42,283 nucleotides of DNA from an uncultured Pseudomonadota bacterium. GTDB lineage: Bacteria > Pseudomonadota > Gammaproteobacteria > Enterobacterales > Succinivibrionaceae. Positions 28,859 through 37,934 of the stretch are shown piece by piece. Made by a program: the position numbers and the translations under genes. The stretch is from positions 1-42,283 of the forward strand of contig ONPL01000006.1 in the NCBI GenBank assembly GCA_900319705.1, read 5' to 3'. How positions within the stretch are numbered: the stretch's first letter is position 1; each line of letters starts with the position of its first letter. Under the pieces are notes generated by a model, which ran no database searches, was not told where the DNA came from, and was given only the letters and a program-made list of their open reading frames with translations.

Positions 28859-29862
28859 AGTATTGAATCAAGGGAAGAGACAACAAGTGAAATAGGAGAT
28901 TTGTAGCTTGTATCAATTACAACAGAACCTACCATTCCACGTGAAATAAACTGTTCCATTCCCTGAGTTGAAGTCCACCCATATCCATTTTCACTTTTCT
29001 TATCCGGAATCAGTTCCAATTCAACTCTAGCAACACTATGAGCGCCGACCATCATTTCCTGCAATGATTTATTCATAAGTTCAGATTCCACTGCCTCAGA
29101 ACTAATTGGCAAACTGTTAGTAGAACGAACAATACATTTCATGTAACCATACTTATACGCAGACAGCGAGTTTGGAGAAAAATAGGCTCTCATCCCGTTC
29201 TTTACGCGCTGTGCATATTCAAAAGGTATATATGCAACCAAATACAAACGAGAGCTACGATTAGGAGAAATTACAGCAATCTTCTCGCCGGTCTTGACAA
29301 ACTCTCCAACATTCTTTAATAATTCAATCACCTCCCCCTCAAAGGACGAATGAATCCAGAATTTTTCGCTTAACTGCTTCTTTCCAGAATCCAAAAACTG
29401 CTGCTCTTGTTCAATTTTGGCTGTAATTCTGCGAATTTCCTCCTGTTCAAGTTCGGATCTCTGATTATTACCTGACATTATTTCTCTTAATAAGCTCTCA
29501 TTTTTTTTGAATGACTCGTAAACATCATCCAATTGATCGATTTTATGCGGCAATTCAAGGCTGTACAACTGTCCAAGCACCTGACCAACCCGAACTTTAG
29601 AGCCTATTTTTATATTGAGATTCTCAATTACACCATCCCCCATCGAAACCACTGGCATGACAGAGCCTACAGTACTTACGATAATACCGTTGCCAACTAC
29701 TGTCTCCGATATTCTTCCGTTAAACGACCAAACAATCAAACTAACAACAATAAGAGATATACTGCAGAGAAGCAACAATGTATACGGTGCACGGACTCCG
29801 GTTATTCTAGAAGGGATATTATGTTGGTTACTGATTTTGGTTTGTGTGTTTTCGTCTGACAT
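28855..29862 (-). CDS. HlyD-family adaptor of the peptide exporter
   Basis: The 335-residue product is a membrane-fusion (periplasmic adaptor) protein resembling the NHLM secretion protein TIGR03794. A cytoplasmic N terminus of about 26 residues is followed by one membrane helix (about 27-48, LLLLCSISLIVVSLIVWSF). Then come a split biotinyl-lipoyl-like domain (MGDGVIENLNIKIGSKVRVGQVLGQL and FEGEVIELLKNVGEFVKTGEKIAVI) and a short coiled coil between its halves (about 110-165). The coiled coil is much shorter than in HlyD itself, so contact with a TolC-type channel is uncertain. It starts 7 nt after the sigma-factor gene. No outer-membrane channel gene is in the window. Confidence 0.87.
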   Translation of the reverse strand: MSDENTQTKISNQHNIPSRITGVRAPYTLLLLCSISLIVVSLIVWSFNGRISETVVGNGIIVSTVGSVMPVVSMGDGVIENLNIKIGSKVRVGQVLGQLYSLELPHKIDQLDDVYESFKKNESLLREIMSGNNQRSELEQEEIRRITAKIEQEQQFLDSGKKQLSEKFWIHSSFEGEVIELLKNVGEFVKTGEKIAVISPNRSSRLYLVAYIPFEYAQRVKNGMRAYFSPNSLSAYKYGYMKCIVRSTNSLPISSEAVESELMNKSLQEMMVGAHSVARVELELIPDKKSENGYGWTSTQGMEQFISRGMVGSVVIDTSYKSPISLVVSSLDSIL

Positions 29863-29869
29863 ATCAGCC

Positions 29870-30394
29870 TTAATTATCGTCTACGGCATCCTTCAAGTAA
29901 CTGAGAGACATCGCCAATTTTTCCTTAGCTCGGTGAATTCTAACTTTTACCAAAGACTCTGATATCGACAGTTGGGTAGCTATTTCCTTGATAGACATCT
30001 CACCTAGATTAAACAGCGTATAACACTCGCGCAAGTCATCCGGCAGCTCATCAAGAGCTTTTTTTAAACACCTACGAATATACTCTTGGTATTCTTCTTC
30101 GTCAGTCTCATTGGTAAGAGTAGTTTCATCTACAACAACATCGAACTCTTCCTGTTCAACCATGAATTTTTCTCTGCGAAATCTGTCTATTCGGAGATTC
30201 TTGGCTATAGTAAAAGCCATAGCCTTGATATTATCTTCAGTAGAAAACTGATCCCGCTTACTCCACAGTTTTATAAATGTATCCTGAACAAGATCTTTAG
30301 CTGTTTCATATGTCTCTCCATTAGCAACCAAATAATTTGTAACTCTTGGAGCAATCTCTTCATACAAATCCTTCATCTGCTGTTCAGTAATCAT
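29870..30394 (-). CDS. ECF-family RNA polymerase sigma factor
   Basis: The ATG at 30394 has an AAGG ribosome site and gives 174 residues; a TTG two codons earlier also opens the frame. Region 2 includes AKDLVQDTFIKLW and AFTIAKNLRIDRFRR. An acidic linker follows (about 85-108), then region 4 (LPDDLRECYTLFNLGEMSIKEIATQLSISESLVKVRIHRAKEKL). It is the first gene of the exporter operon, 57 nt after ftsX and 7 nt before the adaptor gene. No anti-sigma factor of a recognisable kind is adjacent, so its activity must be controlled in another way or from elsewhere. A GAAC motif overlapping the ftsX stop (30449-30452) might be an autoregulatory -35 element; this is weak. Confidence 0.93.
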   Translation of the reverse strand: MITEQQMKDLYEEIAPRVTNYLVANGETYETAKDLVQDTFIKLWSKRDQFSTEDNIKAMAFTIAKNLRIDRFRREKFMVEQEEFDVVVDETTLTNETDEEEYQEYIRRCLKKALDELPDDLRECYTLFNLGEMSIKEIATQLSISESLVKVRIHRAKEKLAMSLSYLKDAVDDN

Positions 30395-30451
30395 TTCCAA
30401 ACCTTTTTACTATATATTCAACATAATGCTACCATACATAAATACAATGTT

Positions 30452-31390
30452 CTAACACGTTTCATGCAGTATTCTATTTAATGAGAGTTTGGTAGCAATA
30501 ATACTTAAAGTAATACTTATTATTACCGAAACAAGAGACTCAGAAAAAGTTAACTGAGTTAGCGTATAAGAACCACCGTAAAGAGTAGCAATATTATCAA
30601 TAATGGATGTTATGCAGATTATAAAAAAAGTATTAAGCCACCAGGCAAGAAATCCGCCAATCAATCCAAGCCAGAAGCCAATATACAAATATGGTCTAGA
30701 TACGAACGAATCTGTAGCCCCGAAAATTTTCATTATTTCAATTTCATCTTTATGAGCAAGAAGATTAATCCTTATGGTATTTGCTACAGTCAGAATTACT
30801 CCTAGAGATAGAAGAATACCCACGCTCAGAGCCAAATTCCTAAGTAATTTAGCAATAGCCTCCAATTTCTGAATCCACATAAAATCGAATTTTCCCTGTT
30901 CCACCTCAGGATAAGAAACAAATTCATGAAGCATTTCCTCGGCAACTGCCTTAGTGTTGGAAATATCCTCAGATGGAACAATCTCAATCACATCAGGAAG
31001 CGGATTTTTATCAAGAAGTTCAAGAGGTTCAACGAAACCGGAAATTTTTGAAAACTCTTCCAGCCCTTGTTCCTTAGATATAAAGTTGACACTTTTAATA
31101 TTGGGGTTTTTCTTAATTTTGGAAATCAGGACATCTATTTCATCCTTCAAAACCCCTTCTTTCAAATATAATGATATCTGACTATTGTCATTAAGACTGT
31201 TTGTAATGATATAAGCATTGTTGTAAAAAACATAGAATGTCATTGGTACCGCTAAACTGACCGCTATGAGAACGACAGTTACAACCGTTCTTACAGGATT
31301 GCGCCCCAACGTCAAGAAAGAATCTCTCAACGTTTTCCAATGGGTTACAATAAAACTGTCTTTGACAATAGGATTCTTATTTACTGACAT
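30452..31390 (-). CDS. ftsX: Cell division protein FtsX
   Basis: FtsX is the membrane subunit of the FtsEX complex that couples ATP hydrolysis in the cytoplasm to activation of septal peptidoglycan hydrolases through EnvC. The 312-residue product has a basic cytoplasmic N terminus and a first membrane helix (about 34-56). The periplasmic extracellular domain (about 60-170) is followed by three C-terminal helices. The conserved EIEIMKIFGATDSFVSRPYL segment, typical of FtsX, lies before the last two. It is 9 nt after ftsE. Confidence 0.96.
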   Translation of the reverse strand: MSVNKNPIVKDSFIVTHWKTLRDSFLTLGRNPVRTVVTVVLIAVSLAVPMTFYVFYNNAYIITNSLNDNSQISLYLKEGVLKDEIDVLISKIKKNPNIKSVNFISKEQGLEEFSKISGFVEPLELLDKNPLPDVIEIVPSEDISNTKAVAEEMLHEFVSYPEVEQGKFDFMWIQKLEAIAKLLRNLALSVGILLSLGVILTVANTIRINLLAHKDEIEIMKIFGATDSFVSRPYLYIGFWLGLIGGFLAWWLNTFFIICITSIIDNIATLYGGSYTLTQLTFSESLVSVIISITLSIIATKLSLNRILHETC

Positions 31391-31399
31391 ATACTTTAC

Positions 31400-32062
31400 T
31401 TACGGAATATCATTTACCAATTTACCGTGATCCAACACTAACTGTCTGCAGTGTTTCCAGGTCAACAATTCATTATCATGCGTTGCCAAAATAATAGTCA
31501 CACCCTGCATATTTAGGGTCGAAAACAGCTTCAATATGTCAAATGCACGTTGTCTGTCTAGATTACCTGTAGGTTCATCCGCCAATAAAAGCCTTGGTGA
31601 ACGGACAATTGCTCTAGCAATGCCGACCCTTTGTTGTTCACCACCAGAAAGCATCTGTGGATAACACATACGTTTATCAAGCAAACCAACAAGATCCAAT
31701 GACGCCATAACTCGTTTCTCGATATTGAACTCGTTATAATTGTCGATCTGAAGAGGTAACGCAATATTCTCATAAATAGTTTTACGGTTAATGAGCTGAT
31801 AGTCCTGAAATATCATACCAATCTGACGTCGCAAATTTGGAATTTCATTTCTAGAAATATTTGATATATTCTGATCATTAAAATAAATGTTTCCTAAAGT
31901 CGGACGCTCTATTGCGGCTATCAATTTCAATAAAGAACTTTTACCAGCTCCGGAGTGACCTCGAAGATATACCATTTCCCCTTGATTAACGGTAAATGAC
32001 ACCTTCTGAATAGCCTGAAAGCCTCCCAAATAACTCTTTGAGACATCTTCAAATCTGATCAT
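31400..32062 (-). CDS. ftsE: Cell division ATP-binding protein FtsE
   Basis: FtsE is the ATPase partner of FtsX at the septal ring. The 220-residue product has Walker A GHSGAGKSS, the FtsE-typical QIGMIFQDYQLI Q-loop, signature LSGGEQQRVGIARAI, Walker B LLLADEPTGNLD and switch ATHD. It lies between ftsY (5 nt) and ftsX (9 nt), the classic ftsYEX operon. Confidence 0.97.
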   Translation of the reverse strand: MIRFEDVSKSYLGGFQAIQKVSFTVNQGEMVYLRGHSGAGKSSLLKLIAAIERPTLGNIYFNDQNISNISRNEIPNLRRQIGMIFQDYQLINRKTIYENIALPLQIDNYNEFNIEKRVMASLDLVGLLDKRMCYPQMLSGGEQQRVGIARAIVRSPRLLLADEPTGNLDRQRAFDILKLFSTLNMQGVTIILATHDNELLTWKHCRQLVLDHGKLVNDIP

Positions 32063-32067
32063 ATTTT

Positions 32068-33255
32068 CTATTCTTGCTCTTTATCAAACAAAGCTTCAAT
32101 AAAATCCCTTGCATCAAATGTCCTCAAATCCTCAATGCTCTCTCCTACACCTATATATCTGACAGGGATCTTAAATTGGTTGGCAATAGCAAAAATTACT
32201 CCTCCTTTTGCTGTACCATCCAATTTTGTAAGTGTTATACCCGTTAAAGGAACTGTCTCATTAAATAACTTAGCCTGACTGATTGCATTCTGCCCTGTAC
32301 CCGAATCAAGTACAAGCATAACCTCATGAGGAGCCTGTTCATCAACCTTCTTTATAACTCTAACTATTTTTCTAAGTTCTTCCATCAAATTAGATTTATT
32401 CTGCAATCTTCCAGCAGTATCAACCAAAAGCACATCAATTTGCTTGGCTTTAGCAGAACAGTAAGCATCATATATTACAGAAGCTGAATCAGCACCAGTC
32501 TGCTGTGCGACCACAGGTATGTTGTTTCTGTGTCCCCAAACCTGCAACTGTTCAACAGCAGCAGCTCTGAAAGTATCTCCTGCAGCCAGCATTACGGTCT
32601 TTCCTTCATTCTGATATTTTTTAGCTAGTTTACCTATAGTTGTGGTTTTTCCAACCCCATTTACTCCAACCATCAGGATAACAAACGGTTTCTTATCAGT
32701 AATAACCAATGGTTCATGCGAGTCTTTAAGAGTTTCGTACATAACATTTTTAAGAATGTCATACAAAGCTTCAGCGTCGTGCAACTGTCTGAGTTTTGCC
32801 TGTTCAGTAACCTGTTTTATAATACTTTGAGTTGTTTCTATGCCTAAATCAGCCATAAGCAGATTAGTCTCAAGCTCTTCAAAAAGATCATCATCAATTT
32901 TCTTTCCTTTGAAAATAGCTATGAAACCATAGCCGATATTCTGTTTAGTTCGTTTCAACCCTTGGAGCAGACGTGAAAAAACACCTTTTTTTCGTTCTTC
33001 CTGTCTCTTTTTTTCACCAGGACGCAACTGAGTTTCTTCATCAAAATCAACTGCATGACCATCCGGCTGTTGATTACATAAGGCTTCTGAATAATCTTTT
33101 TCAGAAACATCACGGGTGTCTTCGTCTGTTGCAGCAAAAGAAACCGAAGTCTCTGCGACTTGCTGTTTTTCAAATTTGTCTTGCTCTGTAGTCAAATTCT
33201 GTAATTCAGAATTCGTTTCACTCTTCTTTTTTTTACCCCAAGAAAATAATCCCAT
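32068..33255 (-). CDS. ftsY: Signal recognition particle receptor FtsY
   Basis: FtsY receives SRP-ribosome complexes at the membrane and, with Ffh, hands them to SecYEG. The 395-residue product has the acidic, poorly conserved A domain (about 1-95) usual in gammaproteobacteria. The N and G domains follow: GVNGVGKTTTIGKLAKKY, AAGDTFRAAAVEQL, DTAGRLQNK and TLTKLDGTAKGG. It is 19 nt downstream of rsmD and 5 nt upstream of ftsE. Confidence 0.97.
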   Translation of the reverse strand: MGLFSWGKKKKSETNSELQNLTTEQDKFEKQQVAETSVSFAATDEDTRDVSEKDYSEALCNQQPDGHAVDFDEETQLRPGEKKRQEERKKGVFSRLLQGLKRTKQNIGYGFIAIFKGKKIDDDLFEELETNLLMADLGIETTQSIIKQVTEQAKLRQLHDAEALYDILKNVMYETLKDSHEPLVITDKKPFVILMVGVNGVGKTTTIGKLAKKYQNEGKTVMLAAGDTFRAAAVEQLQVWGHRNNIPVVAQQTGADSASVIYDAYCSAKAKQIDVLLVDTAGRLQNKSNLMEELRKIVRVIKKVDEQAPHEVMLVLDSGTGQNAISQAKLFNETVPLTGITLTKLDGTAKGGVIFAIANQFKIPVRYIGVGESIEDLRTFDARDFIEALFDKEQE

Positions 33256-33274
33256 ATTGCTACAACCTGCGCAG

Positions 33275-33826
33275 TTAATCTTTTCTATATAAATTAAATG
33301 ATACCTGACCAGCCTTTTTAGACTTAAGTAGAGTCCAATTCTCCGGTAGTTCAGTCGTCAGTTCAACTTCCTGTTCTACATAAATTAGAGCATTATTGCA
33401 TAAAAAAGCATTATTATTCAACAGCTCCGCAATCTGGGACAGAAAACCTTTTCTGAAAGGGGGATCCAAAAAAACGATATTGTAAGGTTCTCTAGTATTT
33501 CTTTTTTGAGCAAATTTTACAGCATCACCAACAATGAGTTCTGCATTAGAAATATTCAAAAGCCTCAAATTTTCCCTGATCAATTCAGCTGACTTTTTAT
33601 TCAACTCAACCATAGTTACAGAACCGGCATATCTAGACAACGCTTCAAATGAAAGCGAACCAGTACCGGAAAACAAATCCAAGCACCTAGAACCCGTGAT
33701 ATCACATTGTAACCAATTAAACAGAGTTTCTTTTACACGATCAGTGGTTGGTCTCAATCCTTCAGCATCGTAAACTTGAATTTTTCTGCCTCGATACTGA
33801 CCGCTAATGATTCTTATGCTACCCAT
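33275..33826 (-). CDS. rsmD: 16S rRNA (guanine966-N2)-methyltransferase RsmD
   Basis: RsmD methylates G966 of 16S rRNA on assembled 30S subunits. The 183-residue product has the SIRIISGQYRGRKI start and RPTTDRVKETLFNWL. The SAM-binding LDLFSGTGSLSFEALSR and the catalytic DPPF (IVFLDPPFRKG) are present. The arrangement rsmD-ftsY-ftsE-ftsX is standard. One nucleotide separates it from the Sel1-repeat gene upstream, so it is probably transcribed with that gene. Confidence 0.96.
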   Translation of the reverse strand: MGSIRIISGQYRGRKIQVYDAEGLRPTTDRVKETLFNWLQCDITGSRCLDLFSGTGSLSFEALSRYAGSVTMVELNKKSAELIRENLRLLNISNAELIVGDAVKFAQKRNTREPYNIVFLDPPFRKGFLSQIAELLNNNAFLCNNALIYVEQEVELTTELPENWTLLKSKKAGQVSFNLYRKD

Positions 33827-33827
33827 A

Positions 33828-36800
33828 CTAGTAAAATGTTGTTGGTACTATATGCTCTCTCTTATTCTGGTAATTTTCAAAATAAAGAGATGTTTCACAT
33901 TGGGCGTCATTCAACTGTGTTGTTGTTAAACTCTTGGAGATTTCATCTCTGAATTTAGCAATTTCACTATCACCCTTTCCGCAAGCCAAAGCCAAAGAAC
34001 TCCAAATATACGCCTGCTGATTATCTTGAGGAACTCCGTTTCCAGCAGCATAAAGTTTTGCAAGTTCATACTGAGCATCTGGATTTCCTGCTTCTGATGC
34101 CAAACTAAACATCAGCACACTCTGCGTTATGTTTTTTGCACATCCAATCCCTTTAAGGCACATCAGTCCGACTTTAACCATAGACGCAAAATGCTTGTGT
34201 TTTGCTGCAAGATCGTAATATGTAAACGCTTCAACATAATCAACCTTTACACCGATACCTTCCTCATACATCTTGGCAAGACAATACATAGCGTCAGGAT
34301 TTTCCTTTTCAACAGACTGTTTATACAGTCTGATGGCTTGTTCATAACTCTGAGTACACCCTATTCCATCCCTATACATTGTTCCAAGTTCAGTACACCC
34401 TTTTGGATTTCCAAGGGCAGCAGATTTGCTGAACCAGTTAAAAGCACTCTTTAGAGATGATGGGGAATTTACCATATTAAGATATAAATACCCAATGCAA
34501 TTCTGAGCTTCCGCGTTTCCTTCAATCGCCACACGCTTGTAACAATTCAAAGCCTGCGCATAATCGCGTTCAACCCCCTGACCTGACTCATACATATGAC
34601 CAAGTTCTAAATAAGCATTATGATACCCACACATTGCCGCTTTTTGGAAATAGTCAACCGCCTTGAAAAAGTCTTGATTTACCCCAACACCGCGCCGGTA
34701 CAAATAACCAAGACGATACATGCTTTCTACATGATTTTTATCTGCCGCCTTGTTGTACCATACACAAGCTTCATAAATATTGCGTGAAACACCTTTCCCC
34801 TCTTCATAAGCCTTTCCAAGAGCAAATTGAGCTTCGGCATCTCCAGCTTCCGCGCCATATCGGAACAGTTCTATAGCTTTAAGCTGATCTACCGCCGTAC
34901 CTAATCCTTCATAATAAATTTTCCCCAGCAGGTAATAAGATGTAGGATCTTTTATCTTTACCAAATCCTGCAATAATTGCATAGCCTTAAGATAATTAGG
35001 TTCAACCTCGTCGGTTCCCATATATGTTCTAACAAGCAGTCGTTTTGCTTCCAGGTGACCATCATCCGCAGCTCGCTTGAAGAACTCTATCGCCTTCTGC
35101 ATATTGTGAGCAACAAGATAACTTGATGCGTACAATTGACCTAATTTAAACACGGCATCAAGATTTCCTAGATTTGCAGCCTTTGTATAGTATGTCAAAG
35201 CAATCTTATAATCTTGTTTTACACCGGATCCCTGCTCATACATACCACCTAGGGCATACAAAGCACGAGGATCAGCGCCTTCTGCTGCCTGTCGATACCA
35301 GTATAGAGCCTTCTTTTCATCCAATTTGACCCCACATCCAGTCTCATAGCTACGGGCCAGGTTATACTGAGCTGATGGATTTCCATGTTCAGCCGCACGA
35401 TTGTACCAATTAAATGATGCAACCAAATCTTGTTTTACACCTATACCTTCCTCATACATGTGCGCAACAGCATATTCACAATCTAGATTTCCCTGTTCTG
35501 CACCCTTGTAATACCAATAGAAAGCCTCCTGATCATGACGTTCGGAATTAGATGAAAGGCGCTTACTTTTAGTCCATACAACTTCCTTATTCCTTGTAGC
35601 CATGAGATTATCCAACGAATCCAAATCTATCAGATGATTTTCAATAAAATAGCCGAGTTTATACTGAGCTTCGTCAGATCCGTTTTCGGCTGCTTTTCGA
35701 TACCACTGATATGCCTGTTTATTCGCATCATTGGTAACTATCTTGCCTCGCTCATACATGTGCGCTAAGAACACTTGCGCTCTAACACTTCCGTTTTCAG
35801 CTGCTTTGGTGTAGTACTCTGTTGCCAAACTGTTACTTTGCGGAATACCGTATCCGTTTTCATACAACTCACCAAGTTTATAAAGTGCTGGGTGATACAT
35901 ATTATCAGCAGCCTTTTTAAGTAAATCTATACTTTGCGCATATTTGGGAGGATCTTCCTGCAACAGAAGGCAAGCCAGTTTATATCTAGCCGGATCATAC
36001 TGACTTTTCGCAGCCTCCACGTAGTAAGATTTTGCTTTCTGCAGATTTTCCTTCGTTTTGAACAGTCCCTGTTCGTAAACATCCCCAAGTGTTTTGAGAG
36101 ATTTGAGATGTCCCTGCTCAGCTGCTACTTTAAGCCAACGTAAACCTTCCTCGCTATCATAAAATTTACTATCATCTGCGAGCAATTTCTGAGATAACAT
36201 GTACTGAGCATCAGTACTACCAAGTTCCGCCGCCTTTTTCAAATACCCGAAACCTATTGATTCTGATTTTTCAACACCATGTCCGGCGAAATAAAGATTT
36301 GCCAAATTAATCATGGCTGAAGTGTAGTTATTGTTTGACGCCCTCTCCAACCATTTGATACCAAGAGTTATATCCCTGTCTATATCATCAGAATAGATGT
36401 ACATCATTCCCACATGATATTGAGCTATGGTATCACCGTTTTCTGCCATCTTTTTGAGAGAACCAAATTTACTATTCAAAGAATTCTTAGAAGATACCCA
36501 AACAACTTTCTTTTCTGAATTGTCTTTGTTTTGAACTGCATGTTCATTCGATTCCTTTTCGTATAAGTAAGCAGAATCAATTGTCCAAAGGAACGGTTTT
36601 TTCTCAATTTGAACTTTTTCGATAAAAGAATCATCACCAAGTTTTATTTTTTTTGCTTCAACGGTTGCCTGATTTGATTCCATAAATTCTTTATCGAAAA
36701 CTTTCTGGGTCTTCTGAGATTTCCAGGTGACTGTAGATGCAGACTCTTTCAAGCGTTCATACTCAGTAATCGCCTGACCAAATCCCTGATCTGCCGATTT

Positions 36801-37010
36801 TTTGATCCACTCTCGCGCTTGTCCGATACTCTTTATAACCCCTTTCCCACCGGCGTACATGAGGCCAAGGTAATATTGTGCCTTTGCATCCCCTTTCAAA
36901 GCCTTTGGACGGAACACCTCTAGTGCGGTGCGATAATCACCAACTTCAAATGCTTGGACACTCGAATCAATATTATCAAATTGGATTATTTGAGTTTTTT
37001 CTTCGTGCAT
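33828..37010 (-). CDS. Large Sel1-like repeat protein
   Basis: The 1060-residue product consists almost wholly of Sel1-like (TPR-related) repeats of about 36 residues. I count about 23, each with a core such as QYxLGxMYExGxGVxQD followed by AxxWYxKAAEQG. Residues 100-190 form a lysine- and glutamate-rich insert without repeats. A second insert (KEVVWTKSKR) echoes VVWVSSKN in the first. There is no signal peptide or membrane segment, so it should be cytoplasmic, where such superhelices act as protein-binding scaffolds. An AAGGG ribosome site and a promoter (37086-37113) lie upstream. It is joined to rsmD and the ftsYEX genes. Partners are unknown; its size is large for the family in a housekeeping context. 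Confidence 0.92.
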   Translation of the reverse strand: MHEEKTQIIQFDNIDSSVQAFEVGDYRTALEVFRPKALKGDAKAQYYLGLMYAGGKGVIKSIGQAREWIKKSADQGFGQAITEYERLKESASTVTWKSQKTQKVFDKEFMESNQATVEAKKIKLGDDSFIEKVQIEKKPFLWTIDSAYLYEKESNEHAVQNKDNSEKKVVWVSSKNSLNSKFGSLKKMAENGDTIAQYHVGMMYIYSDDIDRDITLGIKWLERASNNNYTSAMINLANLYFAGHGVEKSESIGFGYLKKAAELGSTDAQYMLSQKLLADDSKFYDSEEGLRWLKVAAEQGHLKSLKTLGDVYEQGLFKTKENLQKAKSYYVEAAKSQYDPARYKLACLLLQEDPPKYAQSIDLLKKAADNMYHPALYKLGELYENGYGIPQSNSLATEYYTKAAENGSVRAQVFLAHMYERGKIVTNDANKQAYQWYRKAAENGSDEAQYKLGYFIENHLIDLDSLDNLMATRNKEVVWTKSKRLSSNSERHDQEAFYWYYKGAEQGNLDCEYAVAHMYEEGIGVKQDLVASFNWYNRAAEHGNPSAQYNLARSYETGCGVKLDEKKALYWYRQAAEGADPRALYALGGMYEQGSGVKQDYKIALTYYTKAANLGNLDAVFKLGQLYASSYLVAHNMQKAIEFFKRAADDGHLEAKRLLVRTYMGTDEVEPNYLKAMQLLQDLVKIKDPTSYYLLGKIYYEGLGTAVDQLKAIELFRYGAEAGDAEAQFALGKAYEEGKGVSRNIYEACVWYNKAADKNHVESMYRLGYLYRRGVGVNQDFFKAVDYFQKAAMCGYHNAYLELGHMYESGQGVERDYAQALNCYKRVAIEGNAEAQNCIGYLYLNMVNSPSSLKSAFNWFSKSAALGNPKGCTELGTMYRDGIGCTQSYEQAIRLYKQSVEKENPDAMYCLAKMYEEGIGVKVDYVEAFTYYDLAAKHKHFASMVKVGLMCLKGIGCAKNITQSVLMFSLASEAGNPDAQYELAKLYAAGNGVPQDNQQAYIWSSLALACGKGDSEIAKFRDEISKSLTTTQLNDAQCETSLYFENYQNKREHIVPTTFY

Positions 37011-37085
37011 ACTGTAACCCTTTTATATATTTAATTTAAATATAGAGGAGCTGTATCCCTCAAAACAAACACATCCCGATTGAAT

Positions 37086-37113
37086 AGTATAGACAAAACT
37101 CGGCAGATTTAAA
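37086..37113 (-). promoter_or_regulatory. Candidate promoter of the Sel1-rsmD-ftsYEX run
   Basis: On the minus strand TTTAAA (37108-37113), a 16-nt spacer and TATACT (37086-37091) lie about 75 nt before the Sel1-gene ATG, in the 174-nt gap after rsmJ. The -10 box is good and the -35 box fair. Confidence 0.5.
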
Positions 37114-37184
37114 ACAAAAGCTTATCAGTTTTGCCTTATGCTTAACGTTTAAAATTTAATCTCATATGACTATGGATAAAAGCA

Positions 37185-37934
37185 TTACGGTTGTAATAAA
37201 TTAGGTACATATATATCAAAACGATGAGATTTCGTTTCTATAAAGGAATTTGATTTGACATTGGCAAGATATTCCGCGCCCTTTGGGCGTTTTACACTCA
37301 CCCGCATTCTTGCAATTTTCATTGCTTTAACAAGCAGTTTATCGGCATCCAGATCCAAACCGACGATATCATGAAACGCCTGCATATCCTTTTTTACCAA
37401 CGCTGACGAATTTTTCTTCGGATACATTGGATCAAGATATACAACATCGCACATTTTTTCATCGCCCAATTCCATAATAGTTCGGTGGGAACTTAACTGA
37501 AGACGAGCTTTAAGCATTTGTCCGATTTCCGGATCTTCATACCCTCTTCTCAGTCCGTCTGTCAAAAGAATTCGAACAATTTCGTTACGTTCAAACATCG
37601 TTACCGTACATCCTAGTGATGCCAATACAAAAGCATCCCTGCCAAGTCCTCCGGTGGCATCAAATACACTAGGTTTTTCTTTTTTCTTAGAGAACACAGC
37701 TTTAGCAATCGGCTGTCCATTTCCTCCGCCATGTAATCTACGCCATGCAAGTTTCCCGTTTACAAAATCAACAAATACACCACCTGATTTAGGTTTAGAT
37801 AAATTCTTAAGCTCGATATGGTCGTCTATCAGCTGCAAGCAGTATGGTTCAAAAAAATCATATGAATATAAATCTGATTCTCTTACATCAAAATCATGCA
37901 GATTTACATTAACAAGCTCGATTTTGAATGTCAT
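37185..37934 (-). CDS. rsmJ: 16S rRNA (guanine1516-N2)-methyltransferase RsmJ
   Basis: RsmJ methylates G1516 of 16S rRNA. The 249-residue product has the SAM motif VFDATGGLGRDAFVLASLG and the active-site DPMYPKK (VVYLDPMYPKKNSSALVKKDM). The late VSVKRPKGAEYLA segment is also family-typical. Its ATG overlaps the aroE stop by 4 nt, making it the last gene of purE-tsaC-aroE-rsmJ. RsmJ is essentially confined to gammaproteobacteria, which supports the taxonomic placement. Confidence 0.95.
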   Translation of the reverse strand: MTFKIELVNVNLHDFDVRESDLYSYDFFEPYCLQLIDDHIELKNLSKPKSGGVFVDFVNGKLAWRRLHGGGNGQPIAKAVFSKKKEKPSVFDATGGLGRDAFVLASLGCTVTMFERNEIVRILLTDGLRRGYEDPEIGQMLKARLQLSSHRTIMELGDEKMCDVVYLDPMYPKKNSSALVKKDMQAFHDIVGLDLDADKLLVKAMKIARMRVSVKRPKGAEYLANVKSNSFIETKSHRFDIYVPNLLQP

